Under the pieces are notes generated by a model. That model was given only the letters and a program-made list of their open reading frames with translations, did no database searches and was not told where the DNA came from. A DNA stretch of 64,000 nt from Diploscapter coronatus (Eukaryota; Nematoda; Chromadorea; Rhabditida; Rhabditidae). Both the position numbers and the translations under genes were made by a program. This document shows positions 47,401 through 59,100 of the stretch, one piece after another (position 1 is the first letter of the stretch; each line of letters starts with the position of its first letter). The stretch is from positions 64,681,249-64,745,248 of the forward strand of contig OZ038423.1 in the NCBI GenBank assembly GCA_964036155.1. Direction: 5' to 3'.

Positions 47401-47705
47401 TGTTCGAATTGATATTCCTTCTTCGAAATGTCAGTTTGTTCCTGTAACTCGAAGGAGCATCGTCCACATCTTCTGTATCTGTTTCTACTGAAATACAAAA
47501 AAAAAACTCAATAAATCAAAGATGCAAGCAGACTTTCATTTTGGCTTTCCGTAGAAAAGGTGTCTTCATTCGGTGAATAGATGGAATTTGTTAGATGAGC
47601 TGAAGGGGAAATGAATGCAGAGGTGAAGGTGGCTTTGACCAACAGCAAAATTGAGATGGAGTAAATGGGAAGAAGAAGGTTAGAAGATGGTCTATGATTG
47701 GGCAT
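44409..47705 (-). CDS. secreted Tyr/Gly/Ser/Asn-rich protein, unknown function
   Basis: Eight exons: 47534-47705, 47385-47487, 47258-47341, 47139-47215, 46414-46566, 46212-46366, 44618-44678 and 44409-44479. They sum to 876 nt (291 aa) with all phases agreeing. After MPNHRPSS a hydrophobic stretch (LLLPIYSISILLLVKA) looks like a signal peptide or anchor. The middle is low in acids and rich in Tyr, Gly, Ser, Asn and Arg: NIYGGGG, YAYKSGYGSNRRGNG, SGGSFASG, NNYGPYDNP. Such composition is common in extracellular or cuticle-associated proteins. The C-terminus is short and basic (RFPKVVTIFKRDF). No domain is recognised. A 1.5 kb intron (44679-46211) carries a dispersed repeat. A ttcag site lies 39 bases upstream of the ATG. 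The last two small exons are less certain than the rest. Confidence 0.75.
45605..45667. repeat. dispersed repeat family, copy 2
   Basis: The segment from actactaccacgttt to gagcttggggact is related to 46963-47030 in the same orientation and to 21436-21500 inverted. It sits in the large intron of the Tyr/Gly-rich gene. Confidence 0.5.
46963..47030. repeat. dispersed repeat family, copy 3
   Basis: The core ttcaaactaccacgcct, acaaacgcatttttgcag and gcggagcttggggactc matches the inverse of 21436-21500 at about three of four positions. It lies in an intron of the Tyr/Gly-rich gene, about 1.3 kb from copy 2. Confidence 0.6.
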
Positions 47706-48809
47706 GAAAAGGTCGAGAATCGAGCGGGAATAAAGTCGCACAGCCTGAAGATCGAAGAGAGAGCTAGGCGATGGATTTCGCGATTCACAGGACCCGGTCC
47801 GTATCTCTTTCTCACTCTCCTTTCCCGATCTTTGTATTCTCTTCGTTTTTCCGCTTTCTGTCGTTCTGACCGTTTATGTCTCGTGTTCTTCTTTCTCATT
47901 CTTCATTTTTCTTCATTTCTGCATTGCAATTCGGCTGTCAGAAGTCTGGGGGGAGCTGCGGCTCAGGAGACAAAGCAAGCTTCTCTCGAAGTGAGAGAGA
48001 GAGAGAGAGAGCAGTCTTCCTCTTTTTCTTCTGTCTGCAGAGACTGTCTCGTGCTTCGTATTAATGTTGCCCTGTCAAAGAACACGATTCCGCGTGAGTC
48101 ACCATCTAGTGGCACAGACACTCACTTGCCTGATTGCCTAATCGTTTTTAGACACTTATGATAGTTAGAAATCAGAGAAAATATGCCACAATTTGGAGAT
48201 CAAGCAATACCTTCTTTCATCTAGCATTCACACATTACATTCATTCATCAAGAGTTGTCGAAATCAAGGCTAGGTGGAATTGACAATTTTTAAATCTTTT
48301 TTGAGCAGCTTCGATTTTTGCATCAAAGTTTCATCCAAAAAGCAGTATTTTTACGCTAATTACGTCCCATTTCGAACTTCAATTAATTAAAATCGGATTT
48401 TTATGTCTCCAATCGATATCTAGCGAAAATTTCGATAAAAATAATACATTCCAAGCAAAAGTCAAGATTTTCAAAATTCCCTTTATAAAAGCTTGCAATG
48501 GACGAGAAGAATAACGACGACGGAATTGGGGAAAGAGAAAGGATACGACGCGTTTAATTCAGAAACCCGTAACTTTGCGTATGATGAACTGTTTTGAAAA
48601 ATTAAGAAAAGATTTCGAATCGGGCAAATACAGAATTTCAGAGAATATAGCTTTTGGTATTCTGCGACAGTTAACAAAAATTCACTTGTGGTCTCTAATT
48701 ATATCAGGAATCTATAAATACAATGCGGATAGATGACATATGTTTATTCGGTTACTAGCATGAGAGTTGAGTGAGCCAGTTCAGATTTACAAAAGAAATC
48801 GTATAAAGA
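47706..48809. other. intergenic stretch with GA repeat
   Basis: 1.1 kb without a supported gene. A (GA)n tract of about 20 bases lies at 47992-48012, downstream of a C/T-rich block 47800-47940. GA/CT tracts near nematode promoters can be GAGA-type elements; here it is upstream of the minus-strand secreted gene. Confidence 0.55.
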
Positions 48810-50629
48810 TCATTCGGTCTTTTTGCTAGGAGGATTTATCAAACCAGGCTTAACACTTATCTGATCGCCGCATATCTGAAAATTTGATATCATTGCATGA
48901 AAGAAGAAGTAATTGTCTCACGTAGGTATTGTGCATCATTTGAATGGCCTGTCTGGCAGACTCAGCATTTTTATATCGAACCCAACCGTAGCTCAGATGA
49001 GCATTTGTTTGCCTATCATAGCCAACCTAAATATCATTTATCACATAAGAATTCTTCGAAATAAATTGATAAAATTGGGTTTATTTATTATAAACAAGTA
49101 TTTTCTAAAAATAATTTCAATAAAGTTGAAATTATAGTTGTGTTAATATTTCATTTACTTACAAAGACAAATTCAATCTGGCCCCAAGCAGAGAATTTAT
49201 CTCTCAAAATTTCCTTGGTGACAGACGATCCAATATTTCGAATGAACACTTTGGTCGGATCCACATTATCGTGATTCGACTGTTTGTTTTGCTGCTGAAT
49301 TTATTTATTAAATAACAGAATATTCAATTTACCAACCCTTCTGGACTTTTTCTTGGCGTTATTTTCTGCATCATTTGCATCGGCCTTCTCATACCCCTTT
49401 TCCTTTTCTCGAGCCCACTCTTTGAACTGTTGTATTTCAGGCAAATCCTATGATTCTAATCAGATTGCAAGTTCTCTTTGATTTACTTACTTCCAATTTC
49501 AATTCATTCGGCTTCTTGAGTATTTCCTTCCATTCCTCGATTTCCTTTCCATATTCCTGCCACTGGCTTCTGTACTCCTTCCACTCATCCAGATTGTCAT
49601 TTGCATCATCAAACAAGCTGCTCAACGTCTTGTTCTCATTTTCATCCCTCAGTTCTTCAATAGTCAGCTGTAGGTAATATTTTGGATTTTCATAATTCAC
49701 ATGATTACCAGTTTATCGAGTCTGCTCTGTAACTTATCCATCTTCTCCTCCAATTGCTTGATCTTCAAGTCTTTCTCACCGTTCTTCATCGTCAATTCTT
49801 GATTTGCCTCTTCCAATATTCTATTTTCACTTTTCTTCAATTCGAGTTGTTCCCAAAGATGTCTAATCTGTGTCAAGTCGTCTTGATGCTTTCTATTTGC
49901 ACTCTCCAGTTTTTCTTCTACACCAGTCAATTTCCTAATCTAGAATCGATCATCTTCATCATCAGTTTTTAAAACAATCACTTCATTCTCTTTATTCTCC
50001 AATTGCCGGTTCAAATTGATTTCCCTAGCTCTCCACGCGAATGTGCTTTGATTAGATTTCAGCTTCAGCGACTGATAAGTTTCAACCATATCTAAATTTC
50101 GACCTATGAAAATAGTGTTATAGCATGCAAAGGTCTCGCCTACGATACAAATCGCCTTCATCTTCGTTTTGAACACTCCAACTTTAACGCATCTGGCACA
50201 TTTTGCATTCGTTCCGAATAAAATGCCAGGATTTTCTTCTGCATTTATGCAGGAAAGACATTGCAAATGGCCACAAGTACCGAGTATTGGAGCAATTCTA
50301 TCGCGATCTAAAAATTAAAGAAAAATATTGACTGCTGCTAAAGGATGAAACGGCGATATCGACTATAAGACGGTATGAAAATTGCATCGTCTTTAAGTCG
50401 GTATCGCCTATATTGAATTTTTATAATATTCTTTCAGAATCGGCCAAAATATTCATGTTGAAATACAAGATGGAATTTCTCTATCAATAGTTAGAAATAT
50501 TTTGCATTTCTGTTCTTAAAGCTCGACAGTAATAATTTAGTAATAAAATTAACCGAAAATTCTATGACATTTTAGGCATGTCCTCAGGTCACTGTCCAAA
50601 ACACTCAACACATCCATTCCCGTTTCCAT
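48810..50629 (-). CDS. RING finger - coiled coil - RRM protein
   Basis: Nine exons: 50554-50629, 50149-50307, 49982-50103, 49709-49939, 49491-49667, 49337-49447, 49163-49294, 48922-49026 and 48810-48875. They sum to 1179 nt (392 aa), all phases agreeing. Residues 17-70 form a RING-HC finger: TCLKC, then CGHLQCLSC, then CARC. Residues about 95-300 are a charged coiled coil (REINLNRQLENKENE, LEEANQELTMKNGEKD, LKIKQLEEKMDKLQ, DEWKEYRSQWQEYG). Residues about 305-385 are an RNA-recognition motif with RNP2 VFIRNI and RNP1-like SYGWVRY, ending QISVKPG. A RING would make it an E3 ubiquitin ligase and the RRM an RNA-binding module, so the inference is RNA-guided or RNA-regulated ubiquitination. CNOT4 also has RING plus RRM, but without this long coiled coil and with a different RING type. 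The RING is split by the first intron. Confidence 0.9.
50352..50408. repeat. 21 bp hairpin in the first intron of the RING-RRM gene
   Basis: ggcgatatcgactataagacg (50352-50372) pairs with 50388-50408 at about 18 of 21 positions around a 15-base loop. The stem is sequence-complex rather than a simple repeat. Confidence 0.7.
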
Positions 50630-50650
50630 TGAAACCTATCAAATTCTACA

Positions 50651-51040
50651 GGGCGGTCTTTTATAGTTTTACACCATTTTTCTTGAATAACTTTCTTAAA
50701 AATAAATAGATTTTAAAGACGGTCAACGGGACGATATTCTCGGCGGTATGAGAGACGTGAAAATATATGGCTTCATCCTTTTTCCTTTTATCGATAGCTC
50801 AGAGCATAGATAGGGGGTGGAGTTCGATATTACAAAGGCAAAATTTCTCCCATAATAAGATCAATTTCTTTCACCCTATCTATTTCCGAGTCACCCGTAA
50901 TTAGAATTGGGGTAAAACCACGTAATTGCATACTTCTCCCATCGCCAAGAATTAGATCCCGTTGGCCGTTTTCAAAAATAATAATTTTTAAGAAAGTTAT
51001 TCGAGAAAAATGGTGTAAAAATATTTTTAAAAACCATCTT
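50651..51040. mobile_element. foldback (MITE-like) element of about 390 bp upstream of the RING-RRM gene
   Basis: The cores 50668-50704 and 50984-51020 are reverse complements over 37 bases with one mismatch (acaccatttttct, aataactttcttaaaaat). Pairing continues inwards with lower identity (gacggtcaacggga with tcccgttggccgtt, ctcggcg with cgccaag, tagataggg with ccctatcta), so the whole stretch folds back on itself. It ends about 20 bases from the gene's ATG and may supply promoter or outron sequence. Confidence 0.75.
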
Positions 51041-52743
51041 GTAACACTGAAATGAATAAAATAAAATATATGAATAAAATAGGAGGAAGATATTGCGCGC
51101 GCGTTGGATAAACTGATCAATATGGCAATGGTTTAACCATCTCATTTCTCTCTAGTGTTCTCTTTTGCACAAAACAGGTTCAATGTAGTTCAAATAAATC
51201 TGATCGATGTCCCAAAAAGCGATATGACAAATATTCTTCGGTTATTCATAATAGCGATGAAGTAAATTAGATTTTAACGTGCATTTAGTAGGAAACATTT
51301 TAAGCCATAGAATCAGAAGGAGCTTGAAAGCTGCTAAGTCATGTTACCAGGACAACTAAATTTATCAGAATCAGAGAATGACAATAATGAAATTTCGATA
51401 CTGGTTATTAGGACATGAATTAAAGCTGAATTTTTGGGAAAGCAAAGTGTGAGTTATTATGGCAATCGATAAATAAAGAAGACCTAGTCGCTATCAAAAA
51501 GAGCGTACGAAAATGATTAATGTTTTGCAAGCAGTTATTGTTTGGTTGAAGAGTGTGAAATCTAGTATTTACATTGCACAAAGTGGCGCATAAAAATATT
51601 TAGACGCTGTATTCTCTCTAATTGAAGAAGAGGCATCTCCATTTTAAGGGGTATTCTTTGTAAGAATCAGACAAAACTATGGGTACCAAGACACAGGCAT
51701 AAAAAGTTCTCAAGACCCAAAAAGGGTAATATGGCTGAATACCCCTATGAGGTCTGTATATAAAAATGGGGAGACCAGACCCCGCCCCTAAAAGTGGGCG
51801 GGGCTACGAGGGGGTCAAAGTTCGTGATTTTAACGATTTTGCCAATTTCGGAAGGTAAAAAGGAAACTTTTGCTATAAAAGATTTTCGAAGTTATGAGTT
51901 TTTGAAAATTTTTGTCATTTTCGTGGGTCTGACCCATTTAAACCTCTATACCACGCATACCATAATAGATGACCATGAGGTGTCTTCACAAAAGTTGCTT
52001 AGTTTTTCAAGAGCTATCAATTGGTGTATCGTTTGAATTTTTCCGACCAACTTTGAAAAATTCGACCCTCGAGCCACGCCCATTTGACTGTTTTTTTTTC
52101 AAAAATATTCCGCCTAATTCGTGCTTTTTAGGACTGATTTTAGGGTAATTTGATACGTAGAATCCGAATATCAGATTTATTTTTTGTTAAATACTCACAA
52201 AATTTTTCACTAGGAGCGATTTTATGCAAAAACATTTAAAATTCAATGTTAAAGTTTCTTCTTGAAATTGTTGCAAATCAAAATCTGAAACACTTTTTTT
52301 TTTTTTTAAATATTGAGCACGAATTAATAATGACATGCATTGACGCTTGTAATCATGTAAAAGAGTAAATCGGAACATAAATTCATTTGCGTAACAAACA
52401 ATAGCATTTTCCTAGTTTATTCCCAGATGATATTGCCTTTAACTTTATCATATTGCTCAAATTTTCTTAAGTTCGAACTTTTAGAATTTACCTTGAAAAT
52501 TCACTATTATAGTAAATATCATTAGTTTATATCGTCATCTAAAAAGATTTTTTTATTTAAAATAATATTTAGATATTCAATTTAGGTTCAAATAATTCAG
52601 TCAAAAGTTACTAGACTCTAGAGCGACCGTCTATTTGAAAATTATTGCTAAACTATATTCAATATCTAGTTATAACTCAATCTCACCAGAACTATTGCAA
52701 TAACTCAATCAACAATAGCTGCATAATTTCACAATGACAATAA
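51041..52743. other. AT-rich intergenic stretch with a GC hairpin
   Basis: 1.7 kb with no supported gene. A hairpin ccccgcccctaaaagtgggcgggg-like stem lies at 51780-51803 (8-9 GC pairs, 6-8 base loop). The block 51660-52090 looks repeat-derived (gccacgcccatttgac, accacgcataccata). Confidence 0.5.
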
Positions 52744-54732
52744 ATGACTACTGATTCGATGAGAAATCTCGATAATTTTATCGAAGTTTATGAGTATCAT
52801 AAAAGCCACAATTATATAGTTATTTATCTATGTCTAAATTATTTTGTGGCGATTTTAACGAATATTGTTGCAACTTTTACATTCTACGTCATACGAAAGT
52901 ATGGTCAAAGTCTAGCTACATTTTACAGGTATTTCAGTTACGCATATTTTATGAATAAATATAGAACTCTAATAACATACTTAGAATAAGCATAGTTGTG
53001 CAAATTATATTTGGCGTCGCATTTGCAAATTCTATGGCAATATTCTCTCCATATTTTTGGATATCAAATACGGTTAGTCTATTTTCGTTTCATATTATGT
53101 AGACCCAGAGAGGAGAATCGTCCGATCGTCAGGAATCTCTTGTGAACTACTCCCAGTATGGTTTCTTAAAGAATTTCTTTTTTCAACCTGGAATTAGCCC
53201 AAATGTAACCAGTACGAATTGGCATCATAACTATGAATTACACTGCGATTTATCCTCTATAGTTTATTTTCGTCTGACGAAAGTGCTCCATGGGTCTGAT
53301 ATGTAGTTAGTAAAAACGAAAAATATTAGAACATCCAACAAGTTGTTAGAATTCTAAACCTATCATGTATGTAAAGAAGATAGTTATCGTTATATTATCT
53401 GATATATATACATTAAGATAGTAACGATGGAAGGTCTCTTGGGAAGGAGTTCAGTCGTATTCGATTTTCTAATCTTATGCATTATTGGCATATTATTGCT
53501 CACGGTCATCTTATGCTGCATATTCCAATTACTGTTTCATATGATCGCTTTGTATCAATCGAATCTCAATAAGGGCCCAACAGTTTCATCATACATACTT
53601 GTTCTTGCGGTATTATTCGGTAGGGTGTGTTATATTCTTTTAAACTAATCATTTTTAATCAGTTTTTTCATTCTATTCTCTTAATATTTGGATTTTTCTT
53701 GGATCTTTCGACTTCAATGGAGCTGACTATCGAGATCTTTTGCCCGAAGATAGACAATACATGGAGAAATTAGTATTGCTATCAGCCAACTTCGAAACTC
53801 GGCCTATAGCCAAATGGATATTGATTGAATTTCTAATAATTAGCATTGTCATAACTATTGGCATATTTTCTGTCATTCAAATGTATGAGTTTTCTTACTT
53901 TAATGTAGTTTCTCCCATTTGAAATTCCAGTGGAGAGGGCGTGTCGGGGAAAATAGCATAGAAGGAGAGAGTGGAGAGAAGGCTCGAAAAGTAGGAGATG
54001 CACAAACGGGAAGAGATATCTTTCCCTCTTTCTTGCCGAGGTGAGAGAATGAAAGAAATGCTAAGACTCTGCAGGCCTATTCTCGACTCCGCCCCCATTT
54101 CTGGAGTTTAAAATGAAAGCAACTGTAAGATTATAAGAATTCGGATACTAATTCAGAACATTTTCGATTTAGATCCAATCGCGTTCTATTGAGTAGTCGA
54201 AATAAATTATCGAGTCAAGCAATCGCTCAGCATAAAGTCGTTCTCCGCGGGATCACTTGCTATGTCATTCTGTACGAATTGTACATAGGAATACCGGCAC
54301 TATGTGCATTTCTGGCTTTACCGTTCATTGACTCGGGTATACTAAAGACGTTAAACAAGTAAGAATATAGGTAATTTGGAAATCTCACAACCTTGTAACC
54401 TGAAGAGAAAGTATACGAATATAAGAGCGTTTCTCTACTCTCTTCTCACCCCTAACCCTATTTCGTCAGGTTGCGAGGTTACGAGATTTTCAGATACCAA
54501 GAATATAGTATTAAAGAGTTTTATGTAAATCTAAAATAGAGTCCCTTTTTTTGCTATGATGATCCATGTGAGCATGAATGGCTTAATCATATCCATCATG
54601 TATTTGGCCGTCATAACTCCACTGCGAAAAGGAGCTATTCGAATATTCCGATACCAACTTCATAATCGAAAGAACGTCTCAGACCAGAGCAACGAAGCGC
54701 GTAACAACTATCTGCCTGATATTAATTCATAA
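52744..54732 (+). CDS. seven-transmembrane serpentine (chemo)receptor, nematode type
   Basis: Seven exons: 52744-52928, 52985-53072, 53103-53282, 53418-53619, 53663-53882, 54173-54358 and 54540-54732. They sum to 1254 nt (417 aa). Hydrophobic segments in order include IVIYLCLNYFVAILTNIV, IVVQIIFGVAFANSM, FLILCIIGILLLTVILCC, YILVLAVLF, LIIS-IVITIGIFSV, YVILYELYIGIPALCAFL and MNGLIISIMYLAVITPL. The segment NPxxY-like MYLAVITPLRKGAIRIF and the basic tail mark the end of TM7. An extracellular loop carries N-glycosylation sites (NYS, NVT). Nematode chemoreceptor families share this layout; the exact family (Str, Srh, Srsx and so on) cannot be fixed. The donor after 53282 and the acceptor before 53418 (ttaag) are the least certain. 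The start is the only ATG before the first helix. AATAAA at 54752-54757 follows the stop by 20 bases. Confidence 0.85.
54379..54490. repeat. 25 bp imperfect inverted repeat in a receptor intron
   Basis: gaaatctcacaaccttgtaacctga (54379-54403) and 54466-54490 pair at about 20 of 25 positions. The 60-base spacer is C/T-rich. It lies within the last intron of the receptor gene, so it could hold splice sites apart or together. Confidence 0.55.
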
Positions 54733-54751
54733 TGACATCAATTATTTGGTC

Positions 54752-54757
54752 AATAAA
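54752..54757 (+). terminator. poly(A) signal AATAAA of the receptor gene
   Basis: AATAAA starts 20 bases after the TAA at 54730-54732 and is followed by T-rich sequence. Position and spacing suit a nematode 3' end. Confidence 0.6.
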
Positions 54758-55592
54758 AATATATTTATTTCGAACCTCAAGACATTGTAAAAGTAAATTC
54801 ACATTAAAATTAAAATAAATGTCTAGTATTTGCTCAACTATTAGCCATCAAAATACAACTTGATATTTGTGAAAGTTAACTGAAGCAGAATAAAAATTTG
54901 AAAAGGTTGCTTATCTAGCATGACAAAATGGATCATTTTCGGCTCATATTTTATTTTTTAAATATTTTTATTCGTGCATAATTTTAGAAAATAATGAAAT
55001 TGTTTGGTCGACTGAAATGCATGAAATTTCAAAATCTTAAATCAATATTTTTTTCCTAAATTTTCTGAATTCAATATCAAACATTTCTTAATTTTAAGAT
55101 AAAAAATTAACAATTTTTGTGTTACTATATCTTGGCTTCTTAAAGTTTAGAAGACCTTTTTAAAATTTAATTACGTACTTAGAATGAACTTTTGTCTTTT
55201 CTTCTAATGACTTTAGACAGTTCTTAATGAATAATTTTAGCATTTACAGATGAAGACAAATTTCGTTCTCTCGGAATCGATTTCAAAGGCAGATGTTTCG
55301 AAATTCGAATGTCTCTTCCAATTGAAATGCTGAATTGAGAAAAACAGCTCGAGAAACGTTTACAGCGAAGTTAATTTCAATACGAAAGCACTCGAGTGTC
55401 TAGGCAAGTTCAAAACTTCTTCAATATATTTTATGAGCATAACCTTCTCAATAATTAACAATATCTTAGAACGTTAAGTAAAGAAATACTTCCTTCTTCA
55501 AAGTTGTCTGAAAACTTCGTAACATTTTTGAATGCGAAATGATACATAATTACTGAAGAAATGATATCACAAAAATTTGTACTCGATAAAAT

Positions 55593-55919
55593 ATGTCGTG
55601 CTACATTCAAGATTATCTCAAAAATTCCGACGATATTTTGGGCAATTTGGCTTTTTCGCCCATAGAAGAACGGGATAGTCGTGTACCATGGTATTCAAAA
55701 TTGAATCGACTAGGTCTCCGAGAAGACGAGGCAAGAAAGTTAGAATGTGATACTCGCAATTTAATCGAAGATGCTGATATGGAAAACGAGAAAAACATTG
55801 TTGAGTGAGTGAAACGACAATTTGACTATGAAGAAGTCGAATCTTCGAACATTCCCGAAAAATCGCTCAATCGTTGGTCTCGACTTGTAGAAACATCCTC
55901 TGATATCGATCTTCTGTAG
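55593..55919 (+). pseudogene. small ORF of 109 codons interrupted by one in-frame TGA
   Basis: ATG at 55593 opens 71 codons (MSCYIQDYLKNSDDI, SPIEERDSRVPWYSK, LREDEARKLECDTRN), then TGA at 55806-55808. The same frame continues for 36 more codons (VKRQFDYEEVESSNIPE, RWSRLVETSSDIDLL) to TAG at 55917-55919. Composition is the same on both sides (Glu, Asp, Arg, Ser-rich), so the two halves look like one protein. Splicing cannot remove the TGA: the only GT/AG pairs span 29-32 bases and break the frame. It may be a decayed gene, a read-through gene or a sequencing error. I do not recognise the protein. Confidence 0.45.
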
Positions 55920-56100
55920 TCAATCGTTACGCAACAATTACTAATTCGTCACAAAATCATTGCACAACGTCATTGAATCATTTTTATTTTATGAAAGACA
56001 AATGTGTTTTTCAAATCATCATATAAGAATACCAAATAAATTATTTTTGGTACTTCGAGGAATAAACGTGTACATAAGAACGAGTGAAATGATTCAATGA

Positions 56101-59100
56101 TTATTTTCCAGCAGGCACACAATTTCTCGTCGTTCCTGCAGGTACTGTCAGGCAGGCGAATGCGAATTGAGTGATGTCCACATCTCTGCAAAATGTATTC
56201 AACATCGTAATAGAACATTGTCGATGACCAATAATAAATTGAGACAGAATGAATGATGTACGAATGCGGATATGCAAAATGTGCACGTGTAATATCGAGT
56301 TATTGTAAAGTCATTATTGAATCGATGAAATGCAGAAAAGCTGGCTAAAAAATAGTTTATTCACGTGCATCATATATCCGTGTTTTTATCCTTTCCCAAT
56401 TTGTCGGTCATCGACAATATCAACCCTTTGTTGAAGTGGAAGTACGACAATTTATCTACGCAAACATTAATTTATGTTGTAAGAAATCAAGTGTTTCCTA
56501 AATAAATGAATTATTGTTTACCTTATGAAATTAGTTTCTTCAGGATAGCAAAACGCATCAAATTCGTGAATGTACGGGTCCATATTCTCGCGAATCTCAC
56601 ATAGCTTCTGCGCATTTGGAGACTAAAATAGTGAGCATTGTTCAGTCGAGTTAAAACAATTCTCGCACCATGTCGATCTTCATTACATGAGTATATTTTG
56701 CATCACAAGTGAAGTGCTGCTGACAACCACCTAAATCTTTCATCTAATTCTCAGATGATACTATTATCGGTAGATAGTGCAAAATTATGATATAAGTTTT
56801 GGTGTTTCTTTGAATTCCACACTTACTCTTTCATAACTATGACCTTTCATGCAGAAAATGAGTGCGGAATACAGACGATATTTTTAGTTAGGATTAGATG
56901 AAAGATTCGTTCTGAGACCTGCCCCATCGTCCATAGATGTCATCACTGGTTCAGCCAAGGTGAGCGCCGTCATGTCATAGCGGAAGCAGCAGCCACCAAA
57001 TTCGGTAAACACCGTGTTTGTTGTTGTAATTGGAGTGCAAGTTCCAGGACATGGACCTGGAAATGTTTAATTTTATTTCTTTTCGACATTGTTGCAATTT
57101 ATGATTAAAAATTTGTTGCTATGAAGTACTGTATCGGGTCAGAATTTGCTAGCATCTGTCGCTAATCCTTCAGTGATGCGACAAGCAATTCGATTAACAT
57201 TTTTTCCGTAAAATAATGCAAATCGAGAGACATTAACGAGATATCTCGAACGAATTAGACTCGTTTTGAATCAAGGAAGGAAATGGCAAATCACAAATTA
57301 ATCAATTTTGGCGTTCTGGAAATATCGCAACACTAAATAAAATGTAATTAAAAATTATTGATCAGATAATAAGTCTGGGTCTTAAAAACTAGCATAAAAA
57401 TATTATTTAGTTTAACCTTGATGTTGCCTAAGTTTACCGAGTTATAGAATATTTTTGACGAAAACAATCACATGCTGTTTATGGGGTTAAAAATCACTAA
57501 ATTTTTACTATGACCGCCAATCAAGTGCCGGTAATCGCTTTAAATAGGTAAATAGCCCAGCGATTATGACACATATTTCACCTGTTATATTAGTACTCCT
57601 AATATCAGGTCTCGATCACCACATTCGGGCATGCCTAGTTGAATTATAGGGCCACGACTGGACCAAACCGACATATGATTGCGAAACATGGTGTTCATCT
57701 TCACCGAATGACCCCAAAACTTGCCGCCTCAAGGAATCGGATTTTCAAGATTTCTGCTATCTATTTTTGAATCCCAAAAGAGGGCTTTCTTTGATTTTCC
57801 ATGGTCAACCTAACGAGAATTTTCGTAGAGATCATAATTTTCTACAAAGCCCTTATTTTGAAATTGCAGAAAATGTTTAGGTTTTGAAGAAATCTGGTCC
57901 AAAAAATTCGTTTACGGAAAAAGTGCAACTTCGGTAAATTCAAATTTGAGAATTTACACTATATATGGATCATATTCTTTTGAAATCCTGTAATTTTGTT
58001 TCTAGTCACTCGGATATCTTGATATTATGCCTCTTGATGATAATTCTAATTCCCGAGTTACCCTTTTCTCTTTTTTAATAAAAATAAATAAATGAACACC
58101 AAAACTATTAATTTAGATGTTTATAACTAAAATTCAATCGAATGTCGATGAACTTGTTAAGTTAAGGCTATTTAGGTCAATATATATTTTTAAATGGTGA
58201 ATATCGACAGTTTGGTGAATAAAGACCACCGTCCGTCATTACATACAGTCACTTCATTAATTATAAGTTGTCTCATGTAATGAATTAACCTGCTGGTGTT
58301 GTAGTAGTCGTAGATGTCGTGGTCGTAGATGTTGCGGTCGTCGATGTTGTGGTCGTAGATGTTGTAGTCGTAGATGTTGTGGTCGTAGGTGTTGTGGTCA
58401 TAGATGTTGTGGTTGATTCATTCTAACGAAATTTACAATTATCCCTGCTTAGAAATAAGTTATTCGGAAATTAAAAATATAGTGATAATTTACAAGGTTT
58501 TTTCTTCTAAGTTATTCAGTTTATTTTGAAAAGGAAAGAAGATCGTTCGTTGCTTTTTTTATTTGATTGCTATTTTTATGAGTAATAAATACCGAAACGC
58601 ATTCGTATTTTCTCGAAGTTCTATTGAGCATTTTAGCAAATCCAGAACAACAGGATTGTCGTGGATAGAAACAGACTGGAGCGCCACACGGTTGAGTTTC
58701 AGTGTCGCTTCCTCTGAACATCGAACACATTATCGAATAATATAAATTCTATTAATCCATGCACATTTTTAAATTAATAACAATAAGTGAACACTCACTC
58801 GCATGTGCATCCCGATGGGAAACAATAGCGTTTCTTGCGTTCTGTTCCACACATACCTCAAATGGATTAGTTTTCATTATTATTTTTATTACAGAATCAA
58901 AACAAATAATTTAGAAGGAAAGAAACATGGATTTAAATTGAAATTAAGATAACTCGAGGTATTTCCAGCTAATTTTTAGTTACCTTGGAATTTGCGAGTG
59001 CAAAAAACTCACTGCATTACAACTTTTTAAGTAGCGAATTAAAAAAATTACTCAACCCCGATATTGAGACCTACCCACTATTCTTAGTTATACTATGGCA

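Noticed and set aside
52287..52308. Homopolymer T run as a possible retrotransposon tail
   Set aside because: No adjacent coding sequence, target duplication or terminal structure.
55240..55340. Exon-like string DEDKFRSLGIDFKGRCFEI after a tttacag acceptor on plus
   Set aside because: It ends in a stop after 29 codons and I found no upstream exon in phase. It is not listed as a gene.
56400..56470. Alternative terminal exon DKLSYFHFNKGLIL for the TSP1-like gene
   Set aside because: Its acceptor gives an immediate TAA in the required phase. The exon at 56101-56185 joins in phase and ends properly.
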